From assembly GCF_014696435.1 (NCBI RefSeq), contig NZ_JACJQG010000030.1:1-64000 (forward strand): 64,000 nt of DNA. Direction: 5' to 3'. This DNA comes from Calothrix anomala FACHB-343. GTDB taxonomy: Bacteria; Cyanobacteriota; Cyanobacteriia; Cyanobacteriales; Nostocaceae. The notes under the pieces were generated by a model. It did not search any database. It was not told where the DNA came from and saw only the letters and a program-made list of their open reading frames with translations. Both the position numbers and the translations under genes were made by a program. Positions 24,778-33,499 of this stretch are shown piece by piece; position 1 is the first letter of the stretch; every line of letters begins with the position of its first letter.

Positions 24778-27048
24778 CTACTCGTCAATTTGACCGATGC
24801 GCCGAATATTGAGAATGTCGCTCATTTTTTTAATTTGCACAAACACTTGTTCTAGTTGGGGGCGATCGCGTATATCTATACCCAAGTCCATTAATGCTGG
24901 TTGTCCAATGGCTGTTTTTACCTGGGCATAACGGACGTTAATTCCCTGGTCGCTTAACCGCGATAAAATATCCTTTAAAACACCCACTCGGTCTAATGCT
25001 TCAATTTGAACATTCACCGGGTAAGTATGGGGACGAGAACTATGTTCGGCGGCCGGGTTCCAACCTACTGGTACTAGGCGTTCATATTCTACGCATTCGA
25101 GGTTATGACAGCCTTGGCGGTGGATGGAAATGCCTTTACCTCTGGTCACTACACCAATAATTGGTTCGCCAGGAATGGGCGTACAACAGCCAGCTAGATG
25201 ATATACCAAACCTTCTACCCCAACAATTGGCGAATCGCTGGCACGGGAGGTTGCAGGCGCATCGCGTAAAGCTTTGTTAGCTGCGGCTGATTCTTTGGGG
25301 AGAAATGGCTGAACAACAGCAAGGGGTTGTTGGGCTTTGACTACTTCACGCCAACGGTTTAATACTAGATTTAAGGTGATTTCACCGTAACCTAAACCGG
25401 CAAGTAAATCTTCTACGCTGTGGTAATTACATTTTTCGGCGACACTCTGCATTGCATCTGATTTCAGCAGGCTATCAAAACCGGTTTTACCCAGTTCTTT
25501 TTCTAGTAATTCCCGACCGCGAGCTACATTTTCTTCCCGGCGCGATCGCTTGTACCATTGTTTAATCCGGTATTTAGCGGCGGAGGTTCTGACAAAGTTC
25601 AACCAATCCAAGCTGGGGTGGCTGTTCTTTTGCGTCATGATTTCCACAATATCCCCGTTTTGCAAGCGGGTTGATAGGGGAACCATCCGCCCGTTCACTT
25701 TTGCCCCGGCGCAGTGGTTGCCAACTTCAGTATGAATGTGGTAAGCAAAATCTATACTGGTGGCACCAGGGCTTAAGGGTATGACATCACCTTTAGGGGT
25801 GAATACATATACATCATCTTCAAATAAATTATCTTTGACGCTATCTAAATACTCTTGGGCATCTTTTAAATCGCTTTGCCATTCCAGTAATTGCCGCAAC
25901 CAAGTAAATTTTTCATCAGTAGCACTTAAATGGCTATTATTAGAATTGCCTGTTTCTTTATATTTCCAATGGGCAGCAATTCCGTACTCCGCAATATGGT
26001 GCATTTCCATTGTGCGAATTTGTACTTCTAACGGACGACCTGTCAGCCCAATTACACCAGTATGCAATGACTGGTAACGGTTTGGTTTTGGTAGTCCAAT
26101 GTAATCTTTAAATCTACCAGGAATTGGGCGAAAGGCATCATGAACTATGGCTAAAGCACGGTAACATTCTTCGTTAGTTTCAACAATTATTCGCAATGCT
26201 GCTAAGTCATAAATCTCATGAAATTCTTTTTGCTGTCGTTGCATCTTTTGGTAGATACTATAAAGATGCTTGGGACGACCGCTAATATCCAGGCATTTGA
26301 TGCTGGCTTGTTGCAAGCGATCGCGTAAAATGGCTGTGGCTTTAGCTAATTTTTCTTCTCGCGATGTGCGTTTCTCAGAAACGTGCTGTTGAATTTGCCG
26401 GAAAGCATCAGGCTCTAAATATTTAAAAGATAAATCTTCTAGTTCCCATTTAAAATGCCAGATCCCCAAACGATTAGCTAAGGGCGCAAAAATATCTCTG
26501 GTTTCTTGGGCAATACGGCGGCGTTTTTCATCTGGCATTACTTGTAAAGTTCGCATATTATGTAAACGGTCTGCTAACTTCACCACAATGACGCGAATAT
26601 CTTGCGCCATTGCTAAAAACATCCGCCGAAAGTTTTCCGCTTGACTTTCTGTTTTACTTTTGAAATTAATTTTAGAAAGTTTGGTGACGCCTTCAACTAA
26701 TTGTCTAACTTCTGCGCCAAAAAGCTCTCCTATTTGCTCAATTGTGATATCTGTATCTTCCACTACATCATGGAGAAATCCAGCTGCTATCATAGCAGGA
26801 CTACCACCTAAATCATGTAGTAATCCCGCTACAGCGACGGGATGACAAATGTAAGGTTCGCCAGATTTACGGTATTGTCCTTGATGCAGTTGATAAGCAA
26901 ATTCAAATGCACGACAAATTAAATTAGCATCGTTAAACCTGCGATCGCTTTCAGCATTGCCATTATTAGTTGATGAATGGACTATGCATTTCTTAAGCCA
27001 ATCCGGAAGGGGAATATCAACTGAAGAATTAAGAACTATAGTGCTCAT
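24778..27048 (-). CDS. spoT: Bifunctional (p)ppGpp synthetase/hydrolase (Rel/SpoT family)
   Basis: 756 residues, the long RSH architecture. The HD hydrolase domain has YICHPVAVAGLLHDLGG and FLHDVVEDTDIT (about residues 82-116), with its metal-binding His/Asp residues intact. The synthetase domain shows HLYSIYQKMQ, IYDLAALRIIV and GLPKPNRYQSLHTGVIG (about 260-330). A TGS domain follows (DDVYVFTPKGDVIPLSPGAT, about 415-475), then a zinc-finger/RIS region (VYHLAGCCTPIPGEPIIG, HRQGCHNLECV) and a C-terminal ACT domain (VNVQIEALDRVGVLKDILS). It should make and degrade the stringent-response alarmone in response to amino acid or other starvation. It is monocistronic. No strong ribosome site precedes the ATG. 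Confidence 0.95.
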   Translation of the reverse strand: MSTIVLNSSVDIPLPDWLKKCIVHSSTNNGNAESDRRFNDANLICRAFEFAYQLHQGQYRKSGEPYICHPVAVAGLLHDLGGSPAMIAAGFLHDVVEDTDITIEQIGELFGAEVRQLVEGVTKLSKINFKSKTESQAENFRRMFLAMAQDIRVIVVKLADRLHNMRTLQVMPDEKRRRIAQETRDIFAPLANRLGIWHFKWELEDLSFKYLEPDAFRQIQQHVSEKRTSREEKLAKATAILRDRLQQASIKCLDISGRPKHLYSIYQKMQRQQKEFHEIYDLAALRIIVETNEECYRALAIVHDAFRPIPGRFKDYIGLPKPNRYQSLHTGVIGLTGRPLEVQIRTMEMHHIAEYGIAAHWKYKETGNSNNSHLSATDEKFTWLRQLLEWQSDLKDAQEYLDSVKDNLFEDDVYVFTPKGDVIPLSPGATSIDFAYHIHTEVGNHCAGAKVNGRMVPLSTRLQNGDIVEIMTQKNSHPSLDWLNFVRTSAAKYRIKQWYKRSRREENVARGRELLEKELGKTGFDSLLKSDAMQSVAEKCNYHSVEDLLAGLGYGEITLNLVLNRWREVVKAQQPLAVVQPFLPKESAAANKALRDAPATSRASDSPIVGVEGLVYHLAGCCTPIPGEPIIGVVTRGKGISIHRQGCHNLECVEYERLVPVGWNPAAEHSSRPHTYPVNVQIEALDRVGVLKDILSRLSDQGINVRYAQVKTAIGQPALMDLGIDIRDRPQLEQVFVQIKKMSDILNIRRIGQIDE

Positions 27049-27344
27049 ACAAAGGGGACTAGAGGTGATCTGTGGTTAATTTCAGATAGGGACAAAAATT
27101 ACAGCATTGTCGATAGCAAATGCTGTTGTCCAAAGGCTAGTTCATCAAGTCATATAAATCTGATACCTTTATTGCCTATGGTAATCATCCAGTGCGGGTT
27201 TCTTGCTGCATCATCCCAAATATATATTGCTGGCAAATGAAGCCTCAAAGCGTAATTTGAGGCTTCTAGTTCTAAAAAGAGCTTAAGAAAGTTTATTGTA
27301 GAAAAAAAATTACTTGACATTAATACTATCTTAACTAGCACTGG

Positions 27345-27701
27345 ATGTCTCTAAATACAGATAAATATCAGGTATTGGCTAGCTTTCTAGAGGAGTTCCG
27401 CTCTGATGCTACTAACACCCCACTCAATGCGAATCAACTGCGACAGCGTTTAGCCTCCTTAAAACAATTGTTTGTACAGCAGATTGTACCTTTAACTGAG
27501 GAAGACTCAAAGGAGCAGTCTTATCGGACAGAGATGAGTAAGCAGCTACGGTTGTTGGAAATTGACATTATGTTTTTCCAAGGTGCAAGGCAGGTGTCAA
27601 CTGCACAAGCAAGGCTGCAAACAATTAGCGATCGCTTGACAACTCTGATCCGATATTGCGATGCTATCCTACGACCAGAAGAAACAAGGGAAGAATCATA
27701 A
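27345..27701 (+). CDS. patD: Heterocyst frequency control protein, PatD-like
   Basis: 118 residues, all-helical with no membrane segment. MSLNTDKYQVLASFLEEF at the start, a central LRQRLASLKQLFVQQIVPL and a C-terminal QLRLLEIDIMFFQGARQV, then LQTISDRLTTLIRYCDAIL match my memory of the cyanobacterial PatD family, which limits the share of cells that become heterocysts. The assignment rests on recall of family pattern and length, not on a search. It is divergent from the rel gene with a 296-base gap and stands alone. If correct, it supports the heterocystous nature of the organism. Confidence 0.6.
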   Translation: MSLNTDKYQVLASFLEEFRSDATNTPLNANQLRQRLASLKQLFVQQIVPLTEEDSKEQSYRTEMSKQLRLLEIDIMFFQGARQVSTAQARLQTISDRLTTLIRYCDAILRPEETREES

Positions 27702-28137
27702 TTAATCCCTGCTCTCTGTTGTTACTTTATCATCCCATTTAAAACTGATTGTTGACAGCTATTTTCGCCACAAGTTCTCCAATCAGTTATCTATCCCTTG
27801 AACTTACGCGATCCCCACGGCAGACTCGGCAATTACAACTGTGGAGAAAATTTACAAAAACTTTGATCCCCAAATATACGTTTTCCTGATACTCAAAATC
27901 TGAAATTCTGATGTGTAAAGGTTTTCATTATCCCACACCTGAGTCAAAAAAACTTTTTTGCCATATAATATTTTTCTCTAATCAGAGTATATAAAACTAA
28001 ACTTTAATTGATTATTTATTGGCAAGACAAGAAGGAAAAGGGAGACGACGAGAAACCGATGACTATTGACTATTGACTATTGACTATTGACTATTGACAG
28101 CCCTTGCCAGTTATATATTTAATTACGCCAACCTTGA
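27702..28137. other. Intergenic region with heptamers
   Basis: TTGACTA-phase heptamers lie at about 28058-28098 (about five copies). Nothing else is recognised between the two convergent genes. Confidence 0.5.
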
Positions 28138-29034
28138 CTATAAATAAGCAGATTTAGCCAAAGTGTAAAAATCAAATTTCTTTAGCATTTCTAAAAATGT
28201 GAATACAGCCGGAATTTGCAACCCATTAGCTAAAATTGCAACACCCATGATTCTTTCCAGGGGTGTTGGTAAACTATATACCTGGACATTGTGAGGAATT
28301 GGTACGGCTGCTAATTGGGGAATAATAGCAGCCCTTAGTCCCTGATTGACTAGGCTGACAATCGTAGAGTCTTCTTGAATATCGCTGTTAGTCTGGATAA
28401 AATTAGCGACAAACTTCATGTGATTGTGGAGATTGCGCCCGCAGGGTAAACAAGATAACAATACTGGTGAATATACTGCTATATCTTCCCAAGTAATTTG
28501 TGGGCTGCTAACCTTGGCGTTTGGTGGTAGCAACGCGACATATTCATCTCTGATAATTTCCCAGGCTTCAAATTCATCACTAGTAGGTAAATAAGTGACG
28601 CCCAAATCGGCTCGTCCTTCGCGCAAACAATGTTCTACCTCTAAGTAGGAAAGACATTCTATGATTGTTACAGCTACTTCTGGGAATTGATCGTGAAATT
28701 GTGCGATCGCTTTTGGTAATAAATGAGTAGCAACACTGCGAAAGGCTGCAATCCGCACATGTCCACCATGCAACCCTTTAGACAGATTCGCTTCTTGTTC
28801 CATCATCTCTAGATGATGCAATGATTGACGCGCATGATAGACAATACGCTCTCCCGCAGGTGTAAGTATCGCACCATGACGACCTCTTGCAAACAAAGGT
28901 ACACCTAATTCTTCTTCTAAAGTAGCGATCGCATGACTAATAGCAGGTTGGGAAAGTTGCAATTTTAAAGCTGCCTCACTAAAGTTACCACAATCTGCTA
29001 CAGCAACTACGGCTCGAAGTTGGGAGAGTTTCAT
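28138..29034 (-). CDS. LysR-type transcriptional regulator
   Basis: 298 residues. The winged helix-turn-helix is complete (FSEAALKLQLSQPAISHAIATL, residues 18-39, then GVPLFARGRHGAILTPAG). The effector domain (about 90-290) starts with HVRIAAFRSVATHLLPKAIA, typical of LysR periplasmic-binding-like domains. QEDSTIVSLVNQGLRAAIIPQ is the usual hinge region. It probably binds a small metabolite and regulates a nearby or divergent promoter. The divergent gene is the 90-residue protein at 29278. No specific LysR subfamily (RbcR, CmpR, NtcB) is evident. Confidence 0.93.
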   Translation of the reverse strand: MKLSQLRAVVAVADCGNFSEAALKLQLSQPAISHAIATLEEELGVPLFARGRHGAILTPAGERIVYHARQSLHHLEMMEQEANLSKGLHGGHVRIAAFRSVATHLLPKAIAQFHDQFPEVAVTIIECLSYLEVEHCLREGRADLGVTYLPTSDEFEAWEIIRDEYVALLPPNAKVSSPQITWEDIAVYSPVLLSCLPCGRNLHNHMKFVANFIQTNSDIQEDSTIVSLVNQGLRAAIIPQLAAVPIPHNVQVYSLPTPLERIMGVAILANGLQIPAVFTFLEMLKKFDFYTLAKSAYL

Positions 29035-29277
29035 GGCGAATTGATCTAGGGGTTAGGGGCTAGGAGTTAGGAGCTAGGTGTGAGGGAAGAAAGATTTTTA
29101 TACTTAGTTATGCTAAAACACAGCGTAAATAGCTGACTTAGTTTTGTCAAAAATATTATATTCGTGTTTTTTATATGTATAAATGGCATTTATAGCAACT
29201 ATACAAGCCATGTTTTGATTATTTAGTCAAGTGTTGTTAGAGTTTTGTTGTCACGAGCATCTATCAGGAATAATGAT

Positions 29278-29550
29278 ATGAGGAATGAATTGAGATGCCT
29301 ACAACCAGAAGAGATAAAAATAACTTCTAAAGCTAGTAATATCCTCACTTCAATCAAAGAAATACTGCATAAATTCTGGCAGAACACCGTAAAAATACTA
29401 CTATCAGATTCTCAAGAATTAGAGGTTATCAAAAAGGTTGATCGCCAAGGTCATATTTATTGGCAAGCTTACGATCCTGTAAGCGGAAAATCCTACTCTT
29501 CCGGTTCGGAAGTTGATGTATGTATGTGGATTGAGCAGTTGTACAGGTAA
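29278..29550 (+). CDS. Small conserved-looking protein of unknown function
   Basis: 90 residues from the ATG at 29278, which has an AGGA site 8 bases upstream. The frame also opens at a TTG at 29245. No family is recognised. The C-terminal half (IKKVDRQGHIYWQAYDPVSGK, then SSGSEVDVCMWIEQLYR) reads like a small beta-sheet domain with two Trp, and the N-terminal half is helical (ASNILTSIKEILHKFWQNTV). It lies 11 bases before the glutathione S-transferase gene, so the two are likely co-transcribed. Confidence 0.7.
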   Translation: MRNELRCLQPEEIKITSKASNILTSIKEILHKFWQNTVKILLSDSQELEVIKKVDRQGHIYWQAYDPVSGKSYSSGSEVDVCMWIEQLYR

Positions 29551-29561
29551 TAAAAATCAAC

Positions 29562-30221
29562 ATGACGCAACTTAGATTAGTAATTGGTAATAAAAATTAT
29601 TCATCTTGGTCATTACGTCCTTGGTTAGCTTTAAAGCAGTTTGGGGTGCAATTTGAGGAAATTCGCATTCCTCTTTACACCCCAGAAACTGCATCTCAAC
29701 TTCAGGAATATTCGCCTTCAAAAAAAGTACCTGTACTTTTAGATAATAATCAAAGTATCTGGGATTCTCTGGCTATTTGCGAATACCTAGCTGAAGAATT
29801 TCCTGATTTGCATTGGTGGCCAGAAGATAAAATTAATCGAGCCTTAGCTCGTTCTATTAGTGCAGAAATGCACTCAGGATTTCTCAATCTGCGGCAGAAT
29901 ATGCCAATGAATTGTCGTGCTAAATTTCCTGGAAAAGGGTTAACATCGGAAGTGCAAAAAGATATTGACCGGATTACTAGTATTTGGCAAGAATTTCGCC
30001 AAAAATTTGCAGCAGATGGCGATATGTTATTTGGTAAATTTACCATTGCTGATGCTATGTTTGCCCCTGTGGTATTGCGGTTTGTGACTTACGATGTGCA
30101 ATTAGATCATATTTCTCGGAAATATGCAGAGGCAATTTTAGAACTACCTGCTATGCAAGAATGGATAGAAGCAGCTAAACAAGAAACAGAAGTGCTTTTA
30201 CAATACGAATTGTATGTGTAG
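29562..30221 (+). CDS. Glutathione S-transferase family protein
   Basis: 219 residues, the standard cytosolic GST size. The N-terminal thioredoxin-like domain has KNYSSWSLRPWLALKQ (the catalytic Ser/Tyr region), SPSKKVPVLLDNNQSIWDSLAICEYL (cis-Pro and Ser of the glutathione site). The C-terminal helical domain contains FTIADAMFAPVVLRF, the usual N-capping box with the conserved Asp. It conjugates or binds glutathione. Substrate class cannot be read from sequence. It is the second gene of a two-gene unit. Confidence 0.92.
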   Translation: MTQLRLVIGNKNYSSWSLRPWLALKQFGVQFEEIRIPLYTPETASQLQEYSPSKKVPVLLDNNQSIWDSLAICEYLAEEFPDLHWWPEDKINRALARSISAEMHSGFLNLRQNMPMNCRAKFPGKGLTSEVQKDIDRITSIWQEFRQKFAADGDMLFGKFTIADAMFAPVVLRFVTYDVQLDHISRKYAEAILELPAMQEWIEAAKQETEVLLQYELYV

Positions 30222-30586
30222 GGGACTTCCAAATAAAAAACATCGCGATCGTTAACTTACCAAGCTTGCAACCCGTAGGAGCGGGGTGACTCCCATAGGT
30301 GCCAACTTAAGCTAAAAATATCCTCTGTCTTAGCTTTGTCATCCGCCTGAGAATGAATTCTCAGGCTAATAACCCAAGTAGGGGCGGGTTAAGCGAGATA
30401 GTCGTGAATTATTGGAGCATATCTGTGAACCCGCCCCTACGGAAGTAGACTCAAGATTTTGAGGATATTTAGTCATCTTGAGATGACTTTGACTATTAGC
30501 AAGGAACTTCAGTTCCTTGCGGTAGAAGGGTTTCACGTTAAGTTCACACCAATGGGGCTTACCCTGCCCCTAAAATTTAGGATAAT
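30222..30586. repeat. Intergenic region with three palindromes
   Basis: No gene. Palindromes are seen at 30346-30365 (CCTGAGAA/TTCTCAGG arms), 30378-30440 (13-base GTAGGGGCGGGTT arms with a 37-base loop) and 30499-30520 (GCAAGGAACT arms around TC). They lie between convergent GST and GNAT genes, and one may serve as a bidirectional terminator. Only the first two look like members of dispersed families. Confidence 0.7.
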
Positions 30587-31099
30587 TTATTTTGATAAAT
30601 CAAGTTTCATTTTGAAAGAAGTACCGCCGACTCGGTTGATGACTTCACTACCATCAACCGCTCGCCAACCAAGTTTTTGATATAAAAGTAAAGCAGGATT
30701 TGAACTTCTGATACTCAATGATATTGAGGGGTAAAAGGCTTTGGCTGCGGCTAATAAATGAGTGATTAATTGCGTACCTATACCTTGATTTCTATATTCT
30801 GGCAGAATTGCGATCGCCAGTTCTGGAGTTTCGTCATTAATATATCCATAACCGCGATTTTCGCCAGTCAGTAACCGTATCCATGCAGCGCCTACAGGCT
30901 GATTATTATCTACTAAACTAGCCAGAAATCCCATATCACCATTAGCACCCCAGTTTTTCACATATCTAGCTAGTTCGGGATGATTTATGGCATCCTGTAT
31001 AGTTAAATTCCCTTCTTCAGCCATGTGTGCCGCTTCATATAGCATTTGCCAAAGAAAAGGTTCATCTTCTTGTATAAGTGGACGAATTGAATAATTCAT
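30587..31099 (-). CDS. GNAT-family N-acetyltransferase
   Basis: 170 residues with the GNAT acetyl-CoA pattern. ELAIAILPEYRNQGIGTQLITHLL carries the Q/RxxGxG/A signature, and SLSIRSSNPALLLYQKLGWRAVD is the C-terminal motif B. IRPLIQEDEPFLWQML at the start is typical of the group. The substrate is unknown. A short AT-rich leader is preceded by GGGGCAT-type tandem repeats at about 31102-31160. Confidence 0.92.
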   Translation of the reverse strand: MNYSIRPLIQEDEPFLWQMLYEAAHMAEEGNLTIQDAINHPELARYVKNWGANGDMGFLASLVDNNQPVGAAWIRLLTGENRGYGYINDETPELAIAILPEYRNQGIGTQLITHLLAAAKAFYPSISLSIRSSNPALLLYQKLGWRAVDGSEVINRVGGTSFKMKLDLSK

Positions 31100-31101
31100 A
31101 A

Positions 31102-31160
31102 ATTATGGGGCATGGGGCATGGGGCATGGGGCATTGGGCATTGGGCATTGGGCATTGGGT
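31102..31160. repeat. GGGGCAT and TTGGGCA tandem heptamers
   Basis: Two runs of 7-base units, first ATGGGGC and then ATTGGGC forms, in the leader of the GNAT gene. Single copies of the same words occur beside 3210 and 24610. Confidence 0.85.
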
Positions 31161-31278
31161 AATACCGTTTCACTTTAAGTTTGATACAAATGGGTTTGCA
31201 GGGGGGCAGGGAGCAGGGAGCAGGGGGAAAGAATTAAAAAGCATTGGATTTGTATCAAGATTTTCGTGAATTGGTATA
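31161..31278. repeat. MITE-like element with ATACC ends
   Basis: About 118 bases. The ends are TAATACCGTTTCAC and the complement of TATACCAATTCAC. Inside, GATACAAAT and ATTTGTATC form a second inverted pair around a G-rich GCAGGGAGCAGG core. It shares the ATACC-type ends with the elements at 23220 and 34843 but has a different interior. Confidence 0.75.
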
Positions 31279-31312
31279 AGAAGAAAATAGTAATTTTTTT
31301 TGCTTATTTCCC

Positions 31313-31873
31313 CTAATCTCTAGGTAAATTGCTTAATGGAGTTGGTAAGCCATCAATACTGATGAGATTTTTTTGCTGTTGATATTCTTTAACGCCTTGT
31401 TTGCCTTTTTTATTTGCCCAATCGACTAAAATCTCGCGTTGTCCTTGATATTCATAAAGTGGTACGCCAAAACCACAAGAAGTTTGCACTCGTTCAATAT
31501 CAGCTATGATGATTTGGCGGTATCCAGGAAGCGTTGTAAAAAGAGGATAAAAGGAGTCCCATTCTGGGGAATCTGGTAATACTGTATACCCGCGACCGTA
31601 AAGGCGTAAAATTCGAGCAGCGCCTTGAAAAGCACAAAATAAAAACGTAATGCGCCCATTTTCTTGCAAATGTGCTGAGGTTTCGTTACCGCTACCTGTT
31701 AAATCTAAATAGCCTACTCGGTTGGGGGAGAGAATGCGAAAACTATCTAATCCTTTGGGAGATAGATTAATATGACCTGTGGGGTTTAAAGGTGCGCTAC
31801 CCACAAAAAAAAGGTGCTGCTGGTTAATAAATTCTTGCAATTCTTCTGTAATACAATCAAAAAGTTTAGCCAT
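31313..31873 (-). CDS. Pyridoxamine 5'-phosphate oxidase-like flavin-binding protein
   Basis: About 186 residues from the ATG at 31873. The frame opens at a TTG at 31882. The split-barrel pattern of PNPOx-like proteins is visible: FFVGSAPLNPTGHINLSPKG (residues about 24-43), RVGYLDLTGSGNETSAHLQ and GRITFLFCAFQGAARILRLYGRG, then GYRQIIIADIERVQTSCGFG. Such proteins usually bind FMN or F420, and many reduce or protect flavins. The exact reaction is unknown. It is a single gene. Confidence 0.85.
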   Translation of the reverse strand: MAKLFDCITEELQEFINQQHLFFVGSAPLNPTGHINLSPKGLDSFRILSPNRVGYLDLTGSGNETSAHLQENGRITFLFCAFQGAARILRLYGRGYTVLPDSPEWDSFYPLFTTLPGYRQIIIADIERVQTSCGFGVPLYEYQGQREILVDWANKKGKQGVKEYQQQKNLISIDGLPTPLSNLPRD

Positions 31874-31957
31874 AAATTCCAATTATGTCCGCTCTACAAT
31901 CGAATTTTAAGATGGCTAGTTAGAAGTCGTGTAAAAATAAGTTGAACAATTTAATAT

Positions 31958-32035
31958 TTTTAGTGCGGGCAGCGTTCGACTGAGCGCTCACGCCGAAGTC
32001 TTGCCCGCGCGAGCAAGATGCTCGCACTACTTCTT
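31958..32035. repeat. Inverted repeat with GTGCGAGCA-type arms
   Basis: The block TAGTGCGGGCAGCG at the left and the complement of GTAGTGCGAGCATCTTGC at the right bound a GC-rich hairpin in an otherwise AT-rich stretch. It contains GCTCGCGCGGGCAAG. It resembles dispersed Nostocales palindromes. Confidence 0.6.
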
Positions 32036-32060
32036 TTTACTTGATGCCTTAGTGAAGCAA

Positions 32061-32084
32061 AACCCACCTTGAGGAAGGTGGGTT
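32061..32084 (-). terminator. Rho-independent-like terminator
   Basis: Perfect 10-base stem AACCCACCTT/AAGGTGGGTT with a 4-base loop. On the minus strand it is followed by TTTTGC. It lies 27 bases after the stop codon of the minus-strand gene at 32111. Confidence 0.65.
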
Positions 32085-32110
32085 GAGTGCATTGCCAGAT
32101 TGAAAATAAC

Positions 32111-32521
32111 TTATTTGGATGCCAGAAGTTGTGATACTGCTGCATGTGCTAAGACAACATCAGGTTCGCGCTGGAGAGCCGCATAGTATTTTCTGGCAAA
32201 AACATTGCCTAATTCTGAAGGTACAATGAGTCTTTGCGCATCGGCAATTAACTTTTGCAGAGATTCCGGTAGTATGGGTTCGTCTGCTGCTAGCATTTCA
32301 TCAATTTGCACAACTAGCTCCGAAATTTTATGTAACCAAGCAAATTGTTCGTGATCGATAACTAGTTGCAAAAGTTCTGCGCTGGATACTCTACCGCTTA
32401 CTTGTTCGTAAGCGATGCGTTCTGTATCCAATAAGGTGGAATGCAAATTGAGGAATTTATTGCGCAAATTACGTAAAAATTGCTGTTGATCGATGCGTTG
32501 TAGAAGTGTTTTAGAAGTCAA
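32111..32521 (-). CDS. Helical protein of unknown function
   Basis: 136 residues, predicted all-helical with no membrane segment. The start is a TTG preceded by GGGAGG at 10 bases, an unusual start but with a good ribosome site. The sequence (LRNLRNKFLNLHSTLLDTER, HEQFAWLHKISELVVQIDEM, and FARKYYAALQREPDVVLAHA) resembles conserved bacterial proteins of unknown function that pair a helical bundle with a Tyr-Tyr motif. A terminator follows. It may have been transcribed together with the pirin remnant upstream, which runs in the same direction. Confidence 0.75.
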   Translation of the reverse strand: MTSKTLLQRIDQQQFLRNLRNKFLNLHSTLLDTERIAYEQVSGRVSSAELLQLVIDHEQFAWLHKISELVVQIDEMLAADEPILPESLQKLIADAQRLIVPSELGNVFARKYYAALQREPDVVLAHAAVSQLLASK

Positions 32522-32648
32522 TTTAACCCATCCTCCCGTTACGATAGTCGGCTATTGCTTGAATGATTTTGGCTTCAGTGTTCATTACAAATAGGCCACA
32601 TAGCGAACAACTGTTTTTTTAGCGGTACAACAGCGATGAGTAGGAAGT
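32522..32648. other. Leader of the helical-protein gene
   Basis: Contains the GGGAGG ribosome site just upstream of the TTG start. No other feature is seen. Confidence 0.4.
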
Positions 32649-32840
32649 CTAATGGTGATGTGGCGTTCGATGAATTAGCGATCGCACTATTTCTTCTTTG
32701 TCTTGTACAAACAATACCATTTGCCCAACTCCTGCCGATTCTTTTTCTGTACCAAATAAGCCTTCACCATCAAGCACATATATAAAAGCATTGTATTCTT
32801 TTGGCAGTGGTTGCACTGCGATCGCTCTTGGTTGGAGTGT
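32649..32840 (-). pseudogene. Pirin-family fragment
   Basis: On the minus strand an uninterrupted reading frame of about 63 codons encodes TLQPRAIAVQPLPKEYNAFI, then YVLDGEGLFGTEKESAGVGQ and MVLFVQDKEEIVRSLIHR, ending with TAG after PHHH. The YNAFIYVLDGEGLFG and GQMVLF parts match the C-terminal cupin of pirin-like (YhaK/YhhW) proteins. There is no start codon and the N-terminal cupin is absent upstream, so this is a remnant of a larger gene. It sits upstream of the PadR gene in the opposite direction. Confidence 0.7.
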
Positions 32841-32959
32841 GAAATAAAAACTTAGTTTTTATTTGTTTTATCCTATATATGATTAATCTTATAATAGCAT
32901 AAGATGATGTGAAAAATGATAGATTGAGTTTCCCCTACTTTAGCTTCGGAAAACCGCCT

Positions 32960-33499
32960 ATGTCCTTAGCTCATACAATTCTCGGACTACTTCAGCAAGA
33001 GGAGATGACAGGTTACGATCTGAAAACTACTTGTTTCGATCAATGTGTTGCACATTTATGGCCTGCAGATCAAGCACAAATTTACAGAACCCTAGATAAA
33101 TTGGTTGAGCAGGGTTGGATTAGTTGTAGCGTTGAAATTCAGAGCGATCGCCCTAATCGTAAGGTATATTCTCTTACAGAAGCTGGAAAAGCCGAATTTA
33201 GCAGATGGTTGCAATGTCATCAGCCTTTACCAACAATCAGAGAACCGTTGCTAGTGCAGTTATTTTTCGCCGCTCAATTACCGAATGCAGCTATTATTAA
33301 ATTGCTAGAACAACAGCTAGCTATACGCAACAAAAAACGGGCTGAGTGTGACAATATTCAACTACCAAAACTAGAAGATTGCACAAATCGCGAACAGATC
33401 ATGCAACGACTGGTACTAGATTTAGTCAGTCAACGAGAACAGACTTATATTGATTGGCTAAAAACAGCAATTGATATGATTGAGCGTACACCTAATTAG
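32960..33499 (+). CDS. PadR-family transcriptional regulator
   Basis: About 179 residues from the ATG at 32960 (MSLAHTILGLL). The frame also opens at a GTG at 32909. The PadR winged helix has LGLLQQEEMTGYDLKTTCFD, LWPADQAQIYRTLDKLVEQG and RKVYSLTEAGKAEFSRWL. The C-terminal dimerisation helices are complete (ELEQQLAIRNKKRAECD region). PadR proteins are usually repressors relieved by small phenolic or toxic compounds. Its stop codon overlaps the convergent ATP-grasp gene by 4 bases. Targets are unknown. Confidence 0.92.
   Translation: MSLAHTILGLLQQEEMTGYDLKTTCFDQCVAHLWPADQAQIYRTLDKLVEQGWISCSVEIQSDRPNRKVYSLTEAGKAEFSRWLQCHQPLPTIREPLLVQLFFAAQLPNAAIIKLLEQQLAIRNKKRAECDNIQLPKLEDCTNREQIMQRLVLDLVSQREQTYIDWLKTAIDMIERTPN

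Noticed and set aside
27150-27341. 63-codon minus-strand frame in front of patD
   Set aside because: No ribosome site and no conserved pattern; I could not support it as a gene.
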